DNA of 64,000 nucleotides from Saprospiraceae bacterium (lineage in GTDB: Bacteria > Bacteroidota > Bacteroidia > Chitinophagales > Saprospiraceae), in assembly GCA_016719615.1 (NCBI GenBank), contig JADJYQ010000001.1:1772501-1836500 (forward strand). Direction: 5' to 3'. This document shows, one piece after another, positions 44,217-55,624 of the stretch. Under the pieces are notes generated by a model. That model saw only the letters and a list, made by a program, of their open reading frames with translations, had not been told where the DNA came from and did not search any database. The position numbers and the translations under genes are program-made. Within the stretch, counting starts at the first letter, position 1. Every line of letters begins with the position of its first letter.

Positions 44217-47200
44217 TTATCTCAAAAGTGTAAACTCACCTTTGTATTTATCAAATCCAGTTGAACCATAGAATTGGATTTCTGCATAGAAAACATAAAC
44301 ACCTGGTAAAGCTTTCTTTCCTTTAAGATTGCCATCCCAACCGGTTTTGTTATCTATATTTCCATCTTGAAGATCTTGTGCGCCATAAACTAATTCACCC
44401 CAACGATCGTAAATATTTAAGGTTTTGATCTTAGTAACTCGTTTTCCTTTCAAGTTCCACAATTCGTTGATTCCGTCACCGTTCGGTGAAAATACATTAG
44501 GCCACCAAATGTCTTTTATGATGCGCACTACAACCGTAATTCTTGCCTGGATCTCGCAACCAGCAGCATCTACAACAGTAACAAGGAAGTCACGAGTCGT
44601 ATCAGCAGCATAGCGCAATTTCGAATCCCAAGAAACATTTTGATTCAAATTTAACCAATTTGTGTCTTTATAGGCTGCAGTTCCTCCGGAAATGTAATTC
44701 AACATCGTATCCAGATAAACGATTTCATCCTGATCTACAACGATAAGCCTATCAACTCCAATTCCCAATTGTCCGGGTTCGATCAAAGTCAATGTGGTAT
44801 CATGCTCACAACCGTTAACATCTCTAACAACCAGTTTATAACTACCCTCTCCAAGATTTGGGTAAGATCTGTTTGTTGAGAAAGGTCCATTGTTGAATGA
44901 ATAGGTCAGACCATTTGCGGGTCCGGTAGCAACAATACCTGTGATATCAATGGCTCCATTGCGCTCACCATGGCATAATGGATTATTAGAATTCAAATCA
45001 AAACCAGCAAGTGGGTTTCCAATTTCTGATACCGTGATATCTGTAAATTCGGTACAACCATTATTTTGATCTTTTACCAAAACAGAATAGGTACCTGGTT
45101 TATCAACGGTTACCCGAGGAGTTCCCAAGCCACTGATAATACTACCATTTGCGGTCTGCCAGGTAAATGCGGATATAGGTCCTGCCTGTCCGATTGAAGC
45201 ACTTGCATCCAATTGTATTTGCTTAACTGTACATGTCAATTGTCCTATCTGAGAAATAGCAGGAGTTGGTTTGCGTTTATCTTCTGCAACATTTATAGTA
45301 GCAAGTTCCTGACATCCGTTGGTAGTATTGGTAACTAACATGGTGTAGGTTCCAGTTGCATCTACGATTGGGTCGTAACTGCTGCCATTCTGAATATTTC
45401 CGGGTCCAGACCAGTTTACGATGTAGTTAGGACCTTTTGAAGATGCATTACCATCCAATGAAACTGTCAATCGATCGCAGGTAAGCACTAAAGGAGTTCC
45501 TATACTTACCGTTGGTTTAACAACATCTAAGCTTACATTATAAGTAATTTGGTGCGTGCAATTGGTTATTGGATCTGTTACTAATAAAGTATAAGTTCCC
45601 TCTTTATTAATATCAACAGTTCCTCCATTCACTTGTCCCGGATTTACAAACTGTCCGTTAGTCGTACTCCAGCTGTAATTCAAATTTGCACCAGAGCCAC
45701 TCGTAGAAGCTGCTCCTGTCAACGTAATACTTGTAACAGCACAGGTTAAAATGGTAGGACCGGCAATAGAAGCTACCGGATATGCATACCAAGTTACAGG
45801 CACCGCATCTGCTTTCAAGCATCTGTCTGTAAGAACAACATTACCCGTTGCAGGATCCAAATTACCCATGAAAACTGCTATGTAATAGGTTTTTCCTAAT
45901 TGCATAGTAGCAGGGTCAAAAGTAAATCGGCCGTTATCGTTGAAATTTAAAATATTTCCGTTGCGAGGGTCATTTTGGTTTCCATCATAGAGCGCAAAAC
46001 GAATCACATCATTTCCATCAGGATTACCGGCAGCAGCATTGTAATTTGCCTGAGCAGTACCATCAGCACATAAAATGATCGGCGTTTGATTCAGATTACC
46101 CAATCCACTTACACAAGGACATTCATACACATTTATGGTTGTGTCTGGCATACAATTGTTTCGATCATTAATGATCAGTGTATATGTAGAATTGTTATCA
46201 ATCCAATCTGTTTGCCATGTATCAGCAGCTATAAAGCTTCCAGGTAAATTTCCACCTGGAAATGAAACTCCGTCAATCACCCATGAAGTACGTTCTCCAT
46301 TTTGACCATCAATGCGCACGCGATACTTTTCAGCTGTATTGTCGCACTCATATGGCGGAGGAACATCCACAAAATTTGGCGAATCCCAATGAGTTATATC
46401 AACAGTATCTTTAGTGATACAACCTTTGAAATCTTCCGTTAATTCATATCTGTAGGTCCCTTTTCCAGATACTGAAACAGTTGTCTGGTCATTTGTAGGA
46501 TTAGAGATAATACTCACTCCAGGACCTCCAAGTACTCTCCAAGATGGAGCACCTGAATTTGTAATACCATTTAATTGATAATCATAAAAGCAAATGCTGT
46601 CGTGCGGACCTGCGTCAGGATTTGGATAATCATACCAAACTATAGGTTGATTATTAGATACTCTTAAACAAGGATCCCCTGAATCGATAATAAGGTCAAT
46701 AGGCATGGTATCATTTCCAACTACACGAGTTAAGAAATAAGTCTTGCCGGTTATCATTGAAGCAGGATTGAAACAAATCTGATCATTTACTGAAAAGAAA
46801 GTATCAATTCTAGGAATGATAGGATCATTATAAGATGATTGGTGTAAAATATACATGGCATTATCTTCTGGATCCAAAGTAGCGGGAACCAATTCGCGAA
46901 TACCAATACACTGATCAACGCAAAGTTCAGTAGGAATACTATCTAACAGACCTGCATTGATATTTCCACAATTACAGTTGTAATTATCAATAATTAAATT
47001 TGAGATACAACCATTGGCATCCTGTATTTGAACTGAGAACTGTACCAAACTGGCCAGGGTATCAGTCATGTAAATATTTCCATTGATGCTACCCCCACCG
47101 GATAAGATTACAAAAGGTGGTAACCCGCTATTGATTTTTACTTTAGCTGCGTATGGATAATTTGGATCATTATAGTCGATACAAATCTTTTCATCTACGG

Positions 47201-49949
47201 TAATCAATGGTGATTCATTAAATGTTACGCTCACTCTGTCCGCACCTAAACAAGTGTTATTGTCTTCAGTCAATTCGAATACATAGGTACCAAAATTGCC
47301 TTGAGTGTTTACAGATGTAGTAGCTGCAGCATCATCTAAGATGACCACGCCCGAAGGACCGGAAACAAGTCTCCATTTCAAATTTGTTCCTGTTATACTT
47401 TGAGTACCCTGTAGATCATAAACTGTATTACATACAGCATTATCAGCACCCGCAGTAGGCGTAGGATTTTGGAAGAAAATAAAAGGTTTCGGACCATCAG
47501 GTTGAACACAACCAGCTCCATAATCTATACCCCCAAGTCCATCTTTTTTACCGAGGATCACGAATACATAATAAGTAGTATTAAAACTCATGGTACCAGG
47601 ATCAAAAACAACATTGTTTGAAGCCAGTTTCTTAATAAATGTTCCACCAGCTACATTGTTTGGATCAGGATCATCGGTGATCACAAACATCACAGTATCG
47701 TTTGGATCCTGAATTTCTGTAGAAGGATCATAGAAGAAATTAAAGGTTTCGTCTTCGCACAGTGATTCAGGAGTTTTTTCTAAAAGGCCTACAGCATTGG
47801 TACACTTACATTCATGATTGAAATTAAAGGTCAGAATACAACCCATTACATCTCTGATGAGTATCGTGTAACTTGTAAGATTATCATGGAAGTTAGAAGT
47901 ATAAAATCCGTTTGCATCGACGACACCATTGCCTTGAATAACAGTATAAGGTGCAGTACCTCCATTTATTTTAAATCTCAAACGGTATTGTGTTTGTTGA
48001 ACATTACAGATATATACTACACCAGTCGAATCCGGAGTCGAATTAAAAAACAACTCAACGGTATCCGTTCCAGTACATCCCAAACGGGTTTCACTGTAAA
48101 CGTATTTGTATTGACCAAACTGATCTACTGAAACTGGCGATGCAGGATCGGTAGTATCTGAAATATTGGAGTTACCGGGTCCGGATAAAACAGTCCAAGA
48201 ACCACCACCCACGTCTCTTCTACCTTGAAATTGATTAGCGAGATCGCAAATGCTATCATTTGGTCCGGCTTCCGGTCTTGGTGTACCTACTATTGCTACT
48301 TTGATACATTTTTCACAAGATCTACCGCAGTCGGTATCATAAAACACACAAACTTCTCCGGTATCTCCGGCATTCAAATTCCATTTTATTTCTACCGCCT
48401 GGGAATCAATTTTAGAAACAATTGAACCTCCGTCAACTGACCAAGTATAAAACAGTACATTTTGATTTATAAATGTATCTATAAAATAGCTACCATTGAA
48501 TCCGGTACAGAGAATCAAATCCCCTGCTAAAGGAAAACATTTTGGAGCGAGGTCGCCTTCGTTGAAATTTTCCTGGAAGGTCTTAGCGCAAACTGCAAAT
48601 TCAGTTTGCAACTCGACACGCACATTAACTTCTAAGCAATAATCTTCTGATACAGAATTTACCAATAGTCTTTCATCTGTTGAAATCGTAGCTTTAGCCG
48701 GATCATTACATTTGTACCACCTGTAATCAAATTGATAAGTCTCTCCAACATTACAAGGCTTCACCATGATAATATTCGGTGAAATTTCAACCATACCCCC
48801 AAAACATGTAACTCTAAAATTCGGCCTAAAATCAACACTAATGGCTGTAAGTAAAATAGTACTATCGCACTTATATGGCTCCGTGGTCTTAGGCAATGGA
48901 ACTAAAAATTGATTAGTACAAGGTTGCCATGCTTTACCTAAAAGATCAATATAAGGCTCATTGTCACAAGTAATATAATAAACTTCAGCCGGCATTGGTT
49001 CGTCAAGGACTGTAAAGTTCACAACGGAATCAAATTTGCAGCAATTAGCATCTGTAAATTGCTGACGATATTCACCACTAGTAAAAATCCTTTGAGAGTG
49101 CCATTTGAATCCACCCGGATTAGCTTGTTCATAACAAACAACTCTGGGAATTCCATTTTTATCGGCAATTGGTCTTACTTTAACAGTTGCACATTTTGGT
49201 CCTTCCTGTGAACAAATAGATCCGCTCTGAGGATTTCCGATATAAGCAGTGACACAAATCACAAAGTCACCTTCATCTGGAAAATCAAGCGTGATTTCAT
49301 TATCATTTCCACCAACTTCATCACCATCTAAGGTCCAAACATATGTTGGTGCACAACCACCCGGCTGTGGATTTACGAAAAATCTAACATTGCAAGCCCC
49401 AACGCAAATCGGCTCAATAATCATATTTGCTTTGTTATTGATAAATCCAAGCGGACTTAAAGTAGGTGGACCACCACCGTTGGTACTTAAGGTAAAATCG
49501 CATATATCTCCTGAACAACCATCTACGAAAAGATAGTAAGTCTTACAAGGTTCAAGATTTGCATTAATAATTTCAACACTTCCCGGAGGAACGCAAGGGA
49601 TGGAACGACAAGCAATCTCCTGTGAACAATTGCAATCACCCCAAATACCATACTGCAAACCCTGGGAAGTTGTACAACCGCCAATGGTCAACGTAATCGT
49701 TACGTTACCACCTTGGGTAACAAATCCCCACCAACTGGTATTGTGTCCAACGCCACCTTGTGAACACAATGGTGAACAAGGGCTGGGTGAAGAACTTGGA
49801 TTGTTACAGGCATAACCATTCACTTCGTCCAATGAACAAAGTACGTTTGCCTCATCGCAATTTTCAGCCATGGGAGGCGTGCACTGCGCAAGCACTGAGC
49901 TCTCAAATGCTGCGATTATACATATTAAAGAAAGTAATCTTTTTAACAT
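44217..49949 (-). CDS. Giant PKD/SprB-repeat protein with gliding-motility-associated C-terminal domain (T9SS type B)
   Basis: 1910 residues from the ATG at 49949, chosen over the upstream frame opening (50069) because MLKRLLSLICIIAAFESSVLAQ is a normal signal peptide. Order: a Cys-rich N-terminal domain (residues about 22-170), a PKD-like domain (CAPTYVWTLDGDEVGGND), long alternating Ig-like stretches each with DTVELFFNSTP-type phrases, three PKD-like units near the end with ITCxxxxITLTGAAST patterns, an SprB repeat (NPLCHGERNGAIDITGIV), and a type B C-terminal domain (WWPNVFSPNGDGINELWNL ... YDRWGELVYG ... KGEFTLLR). Such domains direct export and surface attachment by T9SS. The family includes gliding and adhesion proteins, but gliding is not proven here. 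A strong terminator follows. Confidence 0.88.
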   Translation of the reverse strand: MLKRLLSLICIIAAFESSVLAQCTPPMAENCDEANVLCSLDEVNGYACNNPSSSPSPCSPLCSQGGVGHNTSWWGFVTQGGNVTITLTIGGCTTSQGLQYGIWGDCNCSQEIACRSIPCVPPGSVEIINANLEPCKTYYLFVDGCSGDICDFTLSTNGGGPPTLSPLGFINNKANMIIEPICVGACNVRFFVNPQPGGCAPTYVWTLDGDEVGGNDNEITLDFPDEGDFVICVTAYIGNPQSGSICSQEGPKCATVKVRPIADKNGIPRVVCYEQANPGGFKWHSQRIFTSGEYRQQFTDANCCKFDSVVNFTVLDEPMPAEVYYITCDNEPYIDLLGKAWQPCTNQFLVPLPKTTEPYKCDSTILLTAISVDFRPNFRVTCFGGMVEISPNIIMVKPCNVGETYQFDYRWYKCNDPAKATISTDERLLVNSVSEDYCLEVNVRVELQTEFAVCAKTFQENFNEGDLAPKCFPLAGDLILCTGFNGSYFIDTFINQNVLFYTWSVDGGSIVSKIDSQAVEIKWNLNAGDTGEVCVFYDTDCGRSCEKCIKVAIVGTPRPEAGPNDSICDLANQFQGRRDVGGGSWTVLSGPGNSNISDTTDPASPVSVDQFGQYKYVYSETRLGCTGTDTVELFFNSTPDSTGVVYICNVQQTQYRLRFKINGGTAPYTVIQGNGVVDANGFYTSNFHDNLTSYTILIRDVMGCILTFNFNHECKCTNAVGLLEKTPESLCEDETFNFFYDPSTEIQDPNDTVMFVITDDPDPNNVAGGTFIKKLASNNVVFDPGTMSFNTTYYVFVILGKKDGLGGIDYGAGCVQPDGPKPFIFFQNPTPTAGADNAVCNTVYDLQGTQSITGTNLKWRLVSGPSGVVILDDAAATTSVNTQGNFGTYVFELTEDNNTCLGADRVSVTFNESPLITVDEKICIDYNDPNYPYAAKVKINSGLPPFVILSGGGSINGNIYMTDTLASLVQFSVQIQDANGCISNLIIDNYNCNCGNINAGLLDSIPTELCVDQCIGIRELVPATLDPEDNAMYILHQSSYNDPIIPRIDTFFSVNDQICFNPASMITGKTYFLTRVVGNDTMPIDLIIDSGDPCLRVSNNQPIVWYDYPNPDAGPHDSICFYDYQLNGITNSGAPSWRVLGGPGVSIISNPTNDQTTVSVSGKGTYRYELTEDFKGCITKDTVDITHWDSPNFVDVPPPYECDNTAEKYRVRIDGQNGERTSWVIDGVSFPGGNLPGSFIAADTWQTDWIDNNSTYTLIINDRNNCMPDTTINVYECPCVSGLGNLNQTPIILCADGTAQANYNAAAGNPDGNDVIRFALYDGNQNDPRNGNILNFNDNGRFTFDPATMQLGKTYYIAVFMGNLDPATGNVVLTDRCLKADAVPVTWYAYPVASIAGPTILTCAVTSITLTGAASTSGSGANLNYSWSTTNGQFVNPGQVNGGTVDINKEGTYTLLVTDPITNCTHQITYNVSLDVVKPTVSIGTPLVLTCDRLTVSLDGNASSKGPNYIVNWSGPGNIQNGSSYDPIVDATGTYTMLVTNTTNGCQELATINVAEDKRKPTPAISQIGQLTCTVKQIQLDASASIGQAGPISAFTWQTANGSIISGLGTPRVTVDKPGTYSVLVKDQNNGCTEFTDITVSEIGNPLAGFDLNSNNPLCHGERNGAIDITGIVATGPANGLTYSFNNGPFSTNRSYPNLGEGSYKLVVRDVNGCEHDTTLTLIEPGQLGIGVDRLIVVDQDEIVYLDTMLNYISGGTAAYKDTNWLNLNQNVSWDSKLRYAADTTRDFLVTVVDAAGCEIQARITVVVRIIKDIWWPNVFSPNGDGINELWNLKGKRVTKIKTLNIYDRWGELVYGAQDLQDGNIDNKTGWDGNLKGKKALPGVYVFYAEIQFYGSTGFDKYKGEFTLLR

Positions 49950-50246
49950 ATTGAAACTGTTTATCTTAAATATTATAAATGAATTACATGTACCTACTCT
50001 AAAGTGTACTAAAATTAAGCTTTTATTGGGATATTCTTTAAAATATTTTACCAATAATTCCGTATCCAAAAAACATACCGAATGTTAAATCATTCTAATC
50101 CACTCTAAAGCTAAATTCCTTTTCGCTCTCTTCTCCTCATTCCTCGATCATAAGACCCACCATATGTTAATTTCGCTTTCTGATGTATTAAGTTTTTTAT
50201 GGATTTAACACTTTACAGCTATTTTTAATGGAGTTTATGCCCTAAA

Positions 50247-53200
50247 TCATCTCAACAATGAAATGTCGCCATGCTTTTTAAAGCTATTACCGTTGACTAA
50301 AACTGCCTCCAATGTATAAATGAAGACTCCCGGATTCAACTTTTCTCCATTAAATGTCCCGTCCCACAAAAGTGTTTGGCGGTCTGGTAAAAAATCTAAC
50401 TTTTCAAATACCATATTCCCCCACCTGTCAAAGATCCGGAGATATTTAACCCGCTCAAGCTCAGAACCGGCTTGCATCACCAAAAAGTCGTTGATTTGGT
50501 CGCCATTGGGTGAAAATACATTCGGTAAAAATAGATTGGGATCAATAATCACATTTATTTGAATTTCATCTACAGCCATGCAGCCATTTTCGTCTGCTAT
50601 TTCCAATTTGTATAAAATTGAATTTTGAGGAGCGACAGTAACTCTAAGACATGTATCACAATTTAAATAAATTGAAGGTATCCAATCAATTTTACTCAAG
50701 TTATTGATGTTTGCATTTGTAGAAGGAACCAGATTAAAACTGGCACCTATTCTCACTGTGGTGTCATTTCCTGCATTTAATAGAATCGGTGAAGGCTCCA
50801 CAAGTTGGAAACTCGTATCAAATCTGCAAGCATATCGACTTCGGACACTGAGTGAATAATTTCCCGCCTGTAAATTCATATAAGCGGTATCTGAAGTAAA
50901 AGCTGAATTATTCAATTGATAAACATAAGGATCCAAAGTGCCGGATAAAGGGTTAAAATGCAATTCCCCATCACTATAACCAAAACAACTTGGATGCCTG
51001 ATTCTCAAATGCAAAGGTCCTAAGTCGGGAATTATTTTCGCAATAACAACTCCACTGGAATCCGTACAACCGTTGATAGGATTCGTAAGGATTAATGAAT
51101 AATCACCCGCACTCCCCACGACTAAAGTATCTTCATTATTTGGGCCTGAAATAACACCAGTTGAGCTCATCCACTGAATCTGTTCACCAGGCAAGGTATT
51201 ATTGGCCACTAATTTTGCATCTGTCTTTTCACATAGGATACTGTCTAATATGGTAATCCCAGCATAAGGCCTAGTTGTATCTATCAAAACAGTCACCAAT
51301 GTATCTTTAGTACATCCATATTGATTTCTCATTCGAAGCAAATAATTGCCGGGAATGTTAACCCGTAAATTTAAATTTATGCTATCCGTCAATCCGGGTC
51401 CGGTCCATAAAAATTGTACTCCCGTTGTATCTCCAATGACATTTAATCCTGCACTTACCTGTTTGCAGGTGAGGTTTTCACTGTTTACTTGAAGCTCAGG
51501 TAAATCCCTTTTATAAGCAACATGAATCGTATCTTTAGTTGCGCATTTGTTTTTTGCTATTACGATAATCTCATAATAACCTGTATCTTTTACTGTTGGA
51601 GCTTTTAAATTGCTATAGAATAAGTTTGGACCAAACCAATTGAACAATACCGTCGAATCTCTTGAATTTGCAATAATTTGAATTGAATCTTGATCACAAG
51701 GAATAAAACCATCCACTACAGTTAAATCCGGCGGGAAATTATCTAATCCTACATAACTTGAATCTGTTGCAGTGCATCCATTCATGCCAAATACCTGAAC
51801 AAAATACCAACCAGTATCAATGACTTGAGGAGATTTTTCAATAAAAGTGGAATTACCCGGACCAGTCCATACAATGCTGCTCAATGTATCTGTTGTCAAT
51901 ATATCCAGTTGAGCGCGACTGAATTCGCAAGTAATCGTATCTCCTACAGCTTTGATGGAAGGGCGCAACGTATCAATTGCTAAAAATACACTCGTATCTA
52001 AAAAACAAAAATTGGAATCAATGATTCTCAATTGATACAAACCACTTTCTGAAAATCCAGGTGATAGCATAAAACTGGTGTCTGATTTGGGGCCAATCCA
52101 TCTGACATTTGGATTTTGTGCATTACTACTAAGTACCGGAAAACTTATATTCCGCAAACAATTTAGGGTATCGAGATGTAATCGACTTATGAGTGGTTTT
52201 AATGTATCCAATATAACTTGAATAGTGTCTCTAACTCTGCAACCGTAAGCATCTGTTCCAATAAAAATATAATTGCCAGCTGCAATAGCAAACACAACAC
52301 TATCTTGAATACTGTTTCCATTAGGCAATGTCCAGGCAAAATTGACAAGGCTATCAATTTTACGAGCTGTCAAACGCGCATTCATGAAATTCAAACAATT
52401 AAAAACAGCATTGCTATATTGTATTTGATAGTCATTATTTATTTCGTTAACAAATATGGAATCAAGTGTTTGGCAACCATTATTATTAGTAACGGTATAA
52501 ATATACCAACCCGGAATTGATACTATTACTGCTGAATCAGTTGAAATAAAACTACCCGGCCCCCGCCAGGAATACTTTAAGTCAGGCTCTATTGATTGGA
52601 TTCCAATTTGGGCAAGTGTATCAGCACAAGTAATGGAATCCGTTAAGGATTGCACTATCGGTGCATTTATAAATTCAGGAACAAATATAGAATCCGTTTG
52701 CTTGCAACCGTTTCTTCCGGTTGCAGTAATGAAATAAAACCCTGACTGCACTACATTAAAATTTGTTCCATTCACAGTATCTCCATTGGGAAACAAGCAA
52801 TGATAAAAACTTGTGCTATCTGCTGCAAAAACCCTCAAGCTTCCTTGCCTTTTAGAACAGGTCAAAGTATCAGCTGATAAGATAAAATTTGGTCTCATCG
52901 TATCATATGGCACATCAATTTTAGCAGAGTCAATACAGTGATTCAATCCTCTAACAAATAAATTATAATTTCCCCCATTTTGGATATATACCTGTTGGCT
53001 ATTTTTGAAAAATCCAGTTGGCCCGGTCCAGGATATTGAATCAACTCCTGAATTATTTATAAACTCTAATAAAAAAGAATCCTTAAGACAATTGATGGTA
53101 TCAAAATAAATTCCGTTAATCGGTAGTATGGTATCCTTTACGACGCTAATGGATTGTTCTGAAGTACATCCATTAGCAGCTGTTACGATCAACTTATACA

Positions 53201-55004
53201 ATCCTTCTGTGCCTACCACAGGATTTTGCAAGATTGATTCATAGTTGCCAGGACCCAACCATTTGTAGCTTACTATGCTTGTAGAGGATCCAAATAATTG
53301 AACCACTTTTTGCTCGCAATTCAAAGCTCCGGAAACACCGGTAATGATCTCCGGCTTGGAGGAATCTTGGACTATTTGTATACTGTCTGTAGTTATGCAT
53401 CCATTCAACGCTTGTATATTTAAAATATAAACGCCTAGCTCTTTTGCATAGGGTTGTTTTTCAAATCTTGAAAATCCAATTGGACCAGTCCAGGTGTAGG
53501 AAAATCCGGTACTATCATTCAAAATACTTACGCCCAGTTGAATGCTATCGTGCATACAATCGAGCGTATCCGCAAACAAGGTAAAAAAAGGTGGAATGGT
53601 GTCTGCATTTACTTCGAAAAATGTATCCAACCTACATCCTGCCGTGTCTAATAAACTTACCATATACCTACCCGGTGAACTAATGACTGGATTTAATGCC
53701 CGGCTTTCAAAATTTCCGGGACCCTTATAAATAATTGAATCTAAAATTGAATTGCTTCGATCCTTTAAGGAAAACATTTTGTTATTCCAACAATTCAATG
53801 TATCGACCTCAACATAATAATCAGGGACCGCGATATCAGAAACAACTTCGAAACTGTCAATACTTACACAGCCATTATTTGATTCGAAATTTAATAGGTA
53901 CCAACCGGCTTGTTGCACCTTAATTGAATCATTTACACCAATCGGAGTGTTGTCATGCGACCAAAACTTCACAGTCCCACGTAAATTGCTCCTAAAGTGC
54001 AAAATTGAAAAGCTGTCTTTGCAAGTAATATGATTTGCGGAAAGCTCAAGAATAGCCTTAACTGTATCAGTATACACATTTACCACTGTATAATTGGAAC
54101 AGCCATTTATATCGGTGACAGTGACATAATACTGCCCTGCATTGGATACTAAAATTGTAGAATCATTACCGAGATCTGAAATTCCATTTGACCACTTAAA
54201 TACAGGTGTTGTTGCATCAGTTCTTGCTAAAAGCTGAACGCTTGTATTTTTACAAGTAATGGTATCGGTTAGTACCTCCAATTCCGGGATTTTGCCATTT
54301 TTGACGACAACGAATTCAGCAGAATCAATACAATTTCCATCACTCAATATGACTTTATAAATGCCCTCTTGATTAACTTTGATATTTAATAAGTCAGTAG
54401 AATCTATAATTTGTCCATTAGGAGTGCTCCAATTAATTCGGGTATTACTGGTGACCACAGAAGAACTCAAATTTAAACTCACTATTGGACTTGCACAATC
54501 AATGTTGTCAGTTGGCCGCGCAATAATTTTAAGATCCACCATTTCAAGATCCAATGTAATAAGTGAGTCACAATGATGTACTGATTGATATAAAACGGGA
54601 TACACGCCTGTGCTTTCAAATTTAATTCCATTTAATAGGACACTATCACCTCTACATAATAATACTTTATAAATTGGATCTGTATAATTAGGAAAAATAT
54701 CAATGCCCATACAATTTTTAGACAATTCAGCGCAAATCCCCAATTTATTGGTAATCAGATCCTCTCGATAAATTGAATACAAAGTGCCGGGAATTGGCAA
54801 TTTCGCACTATCTGTTATCAAATAAGAAATCCCGCATAATTGATAACTCCCGGGCATACTGCCACTGAGATCCGGTATATCCATCACAGCAACAATGGTA
54901 TCCTGCCTGGTCAATAAATACTTATACCCATATACATTTAAGTCGGGTGTAAAAAAGGAAATTGGATTCTGTCCGGCAAATTCAAGCCAGGATCCGTTGC
55001 ACAA
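50247..55004 (-). CDS. Type B T9SS giant with 15 Ig-like repeats, C-terminal part (frameshifted)
   Basis: This frame of about 1585 residues lacks a true start (its first codon is TTG inside coding sense) and continues the P-domain frame at 54938-55624. I count 15 consecutive units of about 75-85 residues, most with DTxxC near the start, a WxGPxx core and NGC-x-DSxxV near the end, so one Cys pair per unit. They are followed by an SprB-like repeat (HPSCFGYSDGELHFNPLSG) and a type B domain (FLPNVFSPNGDQINDFLVM ... IFDRWGNMVFEKLDF ... HGDISLLR). Export and surface anchoring by T9SS are expected. The joined protein has about 1792 residues. Confidence 0.85.
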   Translation of the reverse strand: MCNGSWLEFAGQNPISFFTPDLNVYGYKYLLTRQDTIVAVMDIPDLSGSMPGSYQLCGISYLITDSAKLPIPGTLYSIYREDLITNKLGICAELSKNCMGIDIFPNYTDPIYKVLLCRGDSVLLNGIKFESTGVYPVLYQSVHHCDSLITLDLEMVDLKIIARPTDNIDCASPIVSLNLSSSVVTSNTRINWSTPNGQIIDSTDLLNIKVNQEGIYKVILSDGNCIDSAEFVVVKNGKIPELEVLTDTITCKNTSVQLLARTDATTPVFKWSNGISDLGNDSTILVSNAGQYYVTVTDINGCSNYTVVNVYTDTVKAILELSANHITCKDSFSILHFRSNLRGTVKFWSHDNTPIGVNDSIKVQQAGWYLLNFESNNGCVSIDSFEVVSDIAVPDYYVEVDTLNCWNNKMFSLKDRSNSILDSIIYKGPGNFESRALNPVISSPGRYMVSLLDTAGCRLDTFFEVNADTIPPFFTLFADTLDCMHDSIQLGVSILNDSTGFSYTWTGPIGFSRFEKQPYAKELGVYILNIQALNGCITTDSIQIVQDSSKPEIITGVSGALNCEQKVVQLFGSSTSIVSYKWLGPGNYESILQNPVVGTEGLYKLIVTAANGCTSEQSISVVKDTILPINGIYFDTINCLKDSFLLEFINNSGVDSISWTGPTGFFKNSQQVYIQNGGNYNLFVRGLNHCIDSAKIDVPYDTMRPNFILSADTLTCSKRQGSLRVFAADSTSFYHCLFPNGDTVNGTNFNVVQSGFYFITATGRNGCKQTDSIFVPEFINAPIVQSLTDSITCADTLAQIGIQSIEPDLKYSWRGPGSFISTDSAVIVSIPGWYIYTVTNNNGCQTLDSIFVNEINNDYQIQYSNAVFNCLNFMNARLTARKIDSLVNFAWTLPNGNSIQDSVVFAIAAGNYIFIGTDAYGCRVRDTIQVILDTLKPLISRLHLDTLNCLRNISFPVLSSNAQNPNVRWIGPKSDTSFMLSPGFSESGLYQLRIIDSNFCFLDTSVFLAIDTLRPSIKAVGDTITCEFSRAQLDILTTDTLSSIVWTGPGNSTFIEKSPQVIDTGWYFVQVFGMNGCTATDSSYVGLDNFPPDLTVVDGFIPCDQDSIQIIANSRDSTVLFNWFGPNLFYSNLKAPTVKDTGYYEIIVIAKNKCATKDTIHVAYKRDLPELQVNSENLTCKQVSAGLNVIGDTTGVQFLWTGPGLTDSINLNLRVNIPGNYLLRMRNQYGCTKDTLVTVLIDTTRPYAGITILDSILCEKTDAKLVANNTLPGEQIQWMSSTGVISGPNNEDTLVVGSAGDYSLILTNPINGCTDSSGVVIAKIIPDLGPLHLRIRHPSCFGYSDGELHFNPLSGTLDPYVYQLNNSAFTSDTAYMNLQAGNYSLSVRSRYACRFDTSFQLVEPSPILLNAGNDTTVRIGASFNLVPSTNANINNLSKIDWIPSIYLNCDTCLRVTVAPQNSILYKLEIADENGCMAVDEIQINVIIDPNLFLPNVFSPNGDQINDFLVMQAGSELERVKYLRIFDRWGNMVFEKLDFLPDRQTLLWDGTFNGEKLNPGVFIYTLEAVLVNGNSFKKHGDISLLR

Positions 55005-55624
55005 AAACTTTTGGCTTCAATTGCAAAAACACCACCGTTCGGGCTACAATCAATACAACTGATGCCATTCTGATCGCAAAAGAGCAAGCAAAAACTTTCT
55101 ACTTTCCCCTCGTAAAACCTTTCGTCATCTGTAATAGCTAATGTCCAGGTACCATTTACAGCCCCGCTGTTAAAATCTTCCAAACATCCCTGGAAAGGAT
55201 GGTAGGTACCATTATAAAATTTGCCAAGGATACCCCAAGATTGAATATTATCCCATTTCGGTTTAAATCCCAAATCAGGAACTGGCTGACTTGCACAGGG
55301 CACAAAACTTATAAACCATTTTGTAAAATCAGATCTACCGCTGTTGCCAACCGGACCCGTTAATTTTATTCTCTGACCGGCAGGAGAAATCAATTCCATG
55401 GTAACATCTCCAATAAAACGATGCTCAAATTTTACCCTAACGCCACAAACACCCTGGGTAGGATCTGCTAAATTATTATTGACGGCACCAGAAATTTGTA
55501 ATCGAAGTGTAACCGTCGTTTCATCTTTTATTAATTGTGATGAATCCACACAACACCATTGCGCAGAACCCGAAAGTTTGCACATTAAAAACCAACAGAT
55601 GACAAAGCTTTTATTAAAACTCAT
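54938..55624 (-). CDS. N-terminal part of the same giant: signal peptide and proprotein-convertase P-domain
   Basis: 228 residues from the ATG at 55624 with a weak signal (FVICWFLMCKLSGSAQ). Residues about 30-190 are a P/Homo B-type domain: VRVKFEHRFIGDVTMELISPAGQRIKL (in parts), GILGKFYNGTYHPFQGCLEDFNSGAVNGTWTLAITDD (in parts). The last residues PFLHPT are out of frame; FFTPDLNVYGYKY in the other frame continues the protein. The break is at A6 (54951-54956, plus strand). P-domains in bacterial secreted proteins are usually beta-sandwich modules without protease activity unless joined to a subtilase; none is present here. Confidence 0.82.
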   Translation of the reverse strand: MSFNKSFVICWFLMCKLSGSAQWCCVDSSQLIKDETTVTLRLQISGAVNNNLADPTQGVCGVRVKFEHRFIGDVTMELISPAGQRIKLTGPVGNSGRSDFTKWFISFVPCASQPVPDLGFKPKWDNIQSWGILGKFYNGTYHPFQGCLEDFNSGAVNGTWTLAITDDERFYEGKVESFCLLFCDQNGISCIDCSPNGGVFAIEAKSFCATDPGLNLPDRIQFPFLHPT

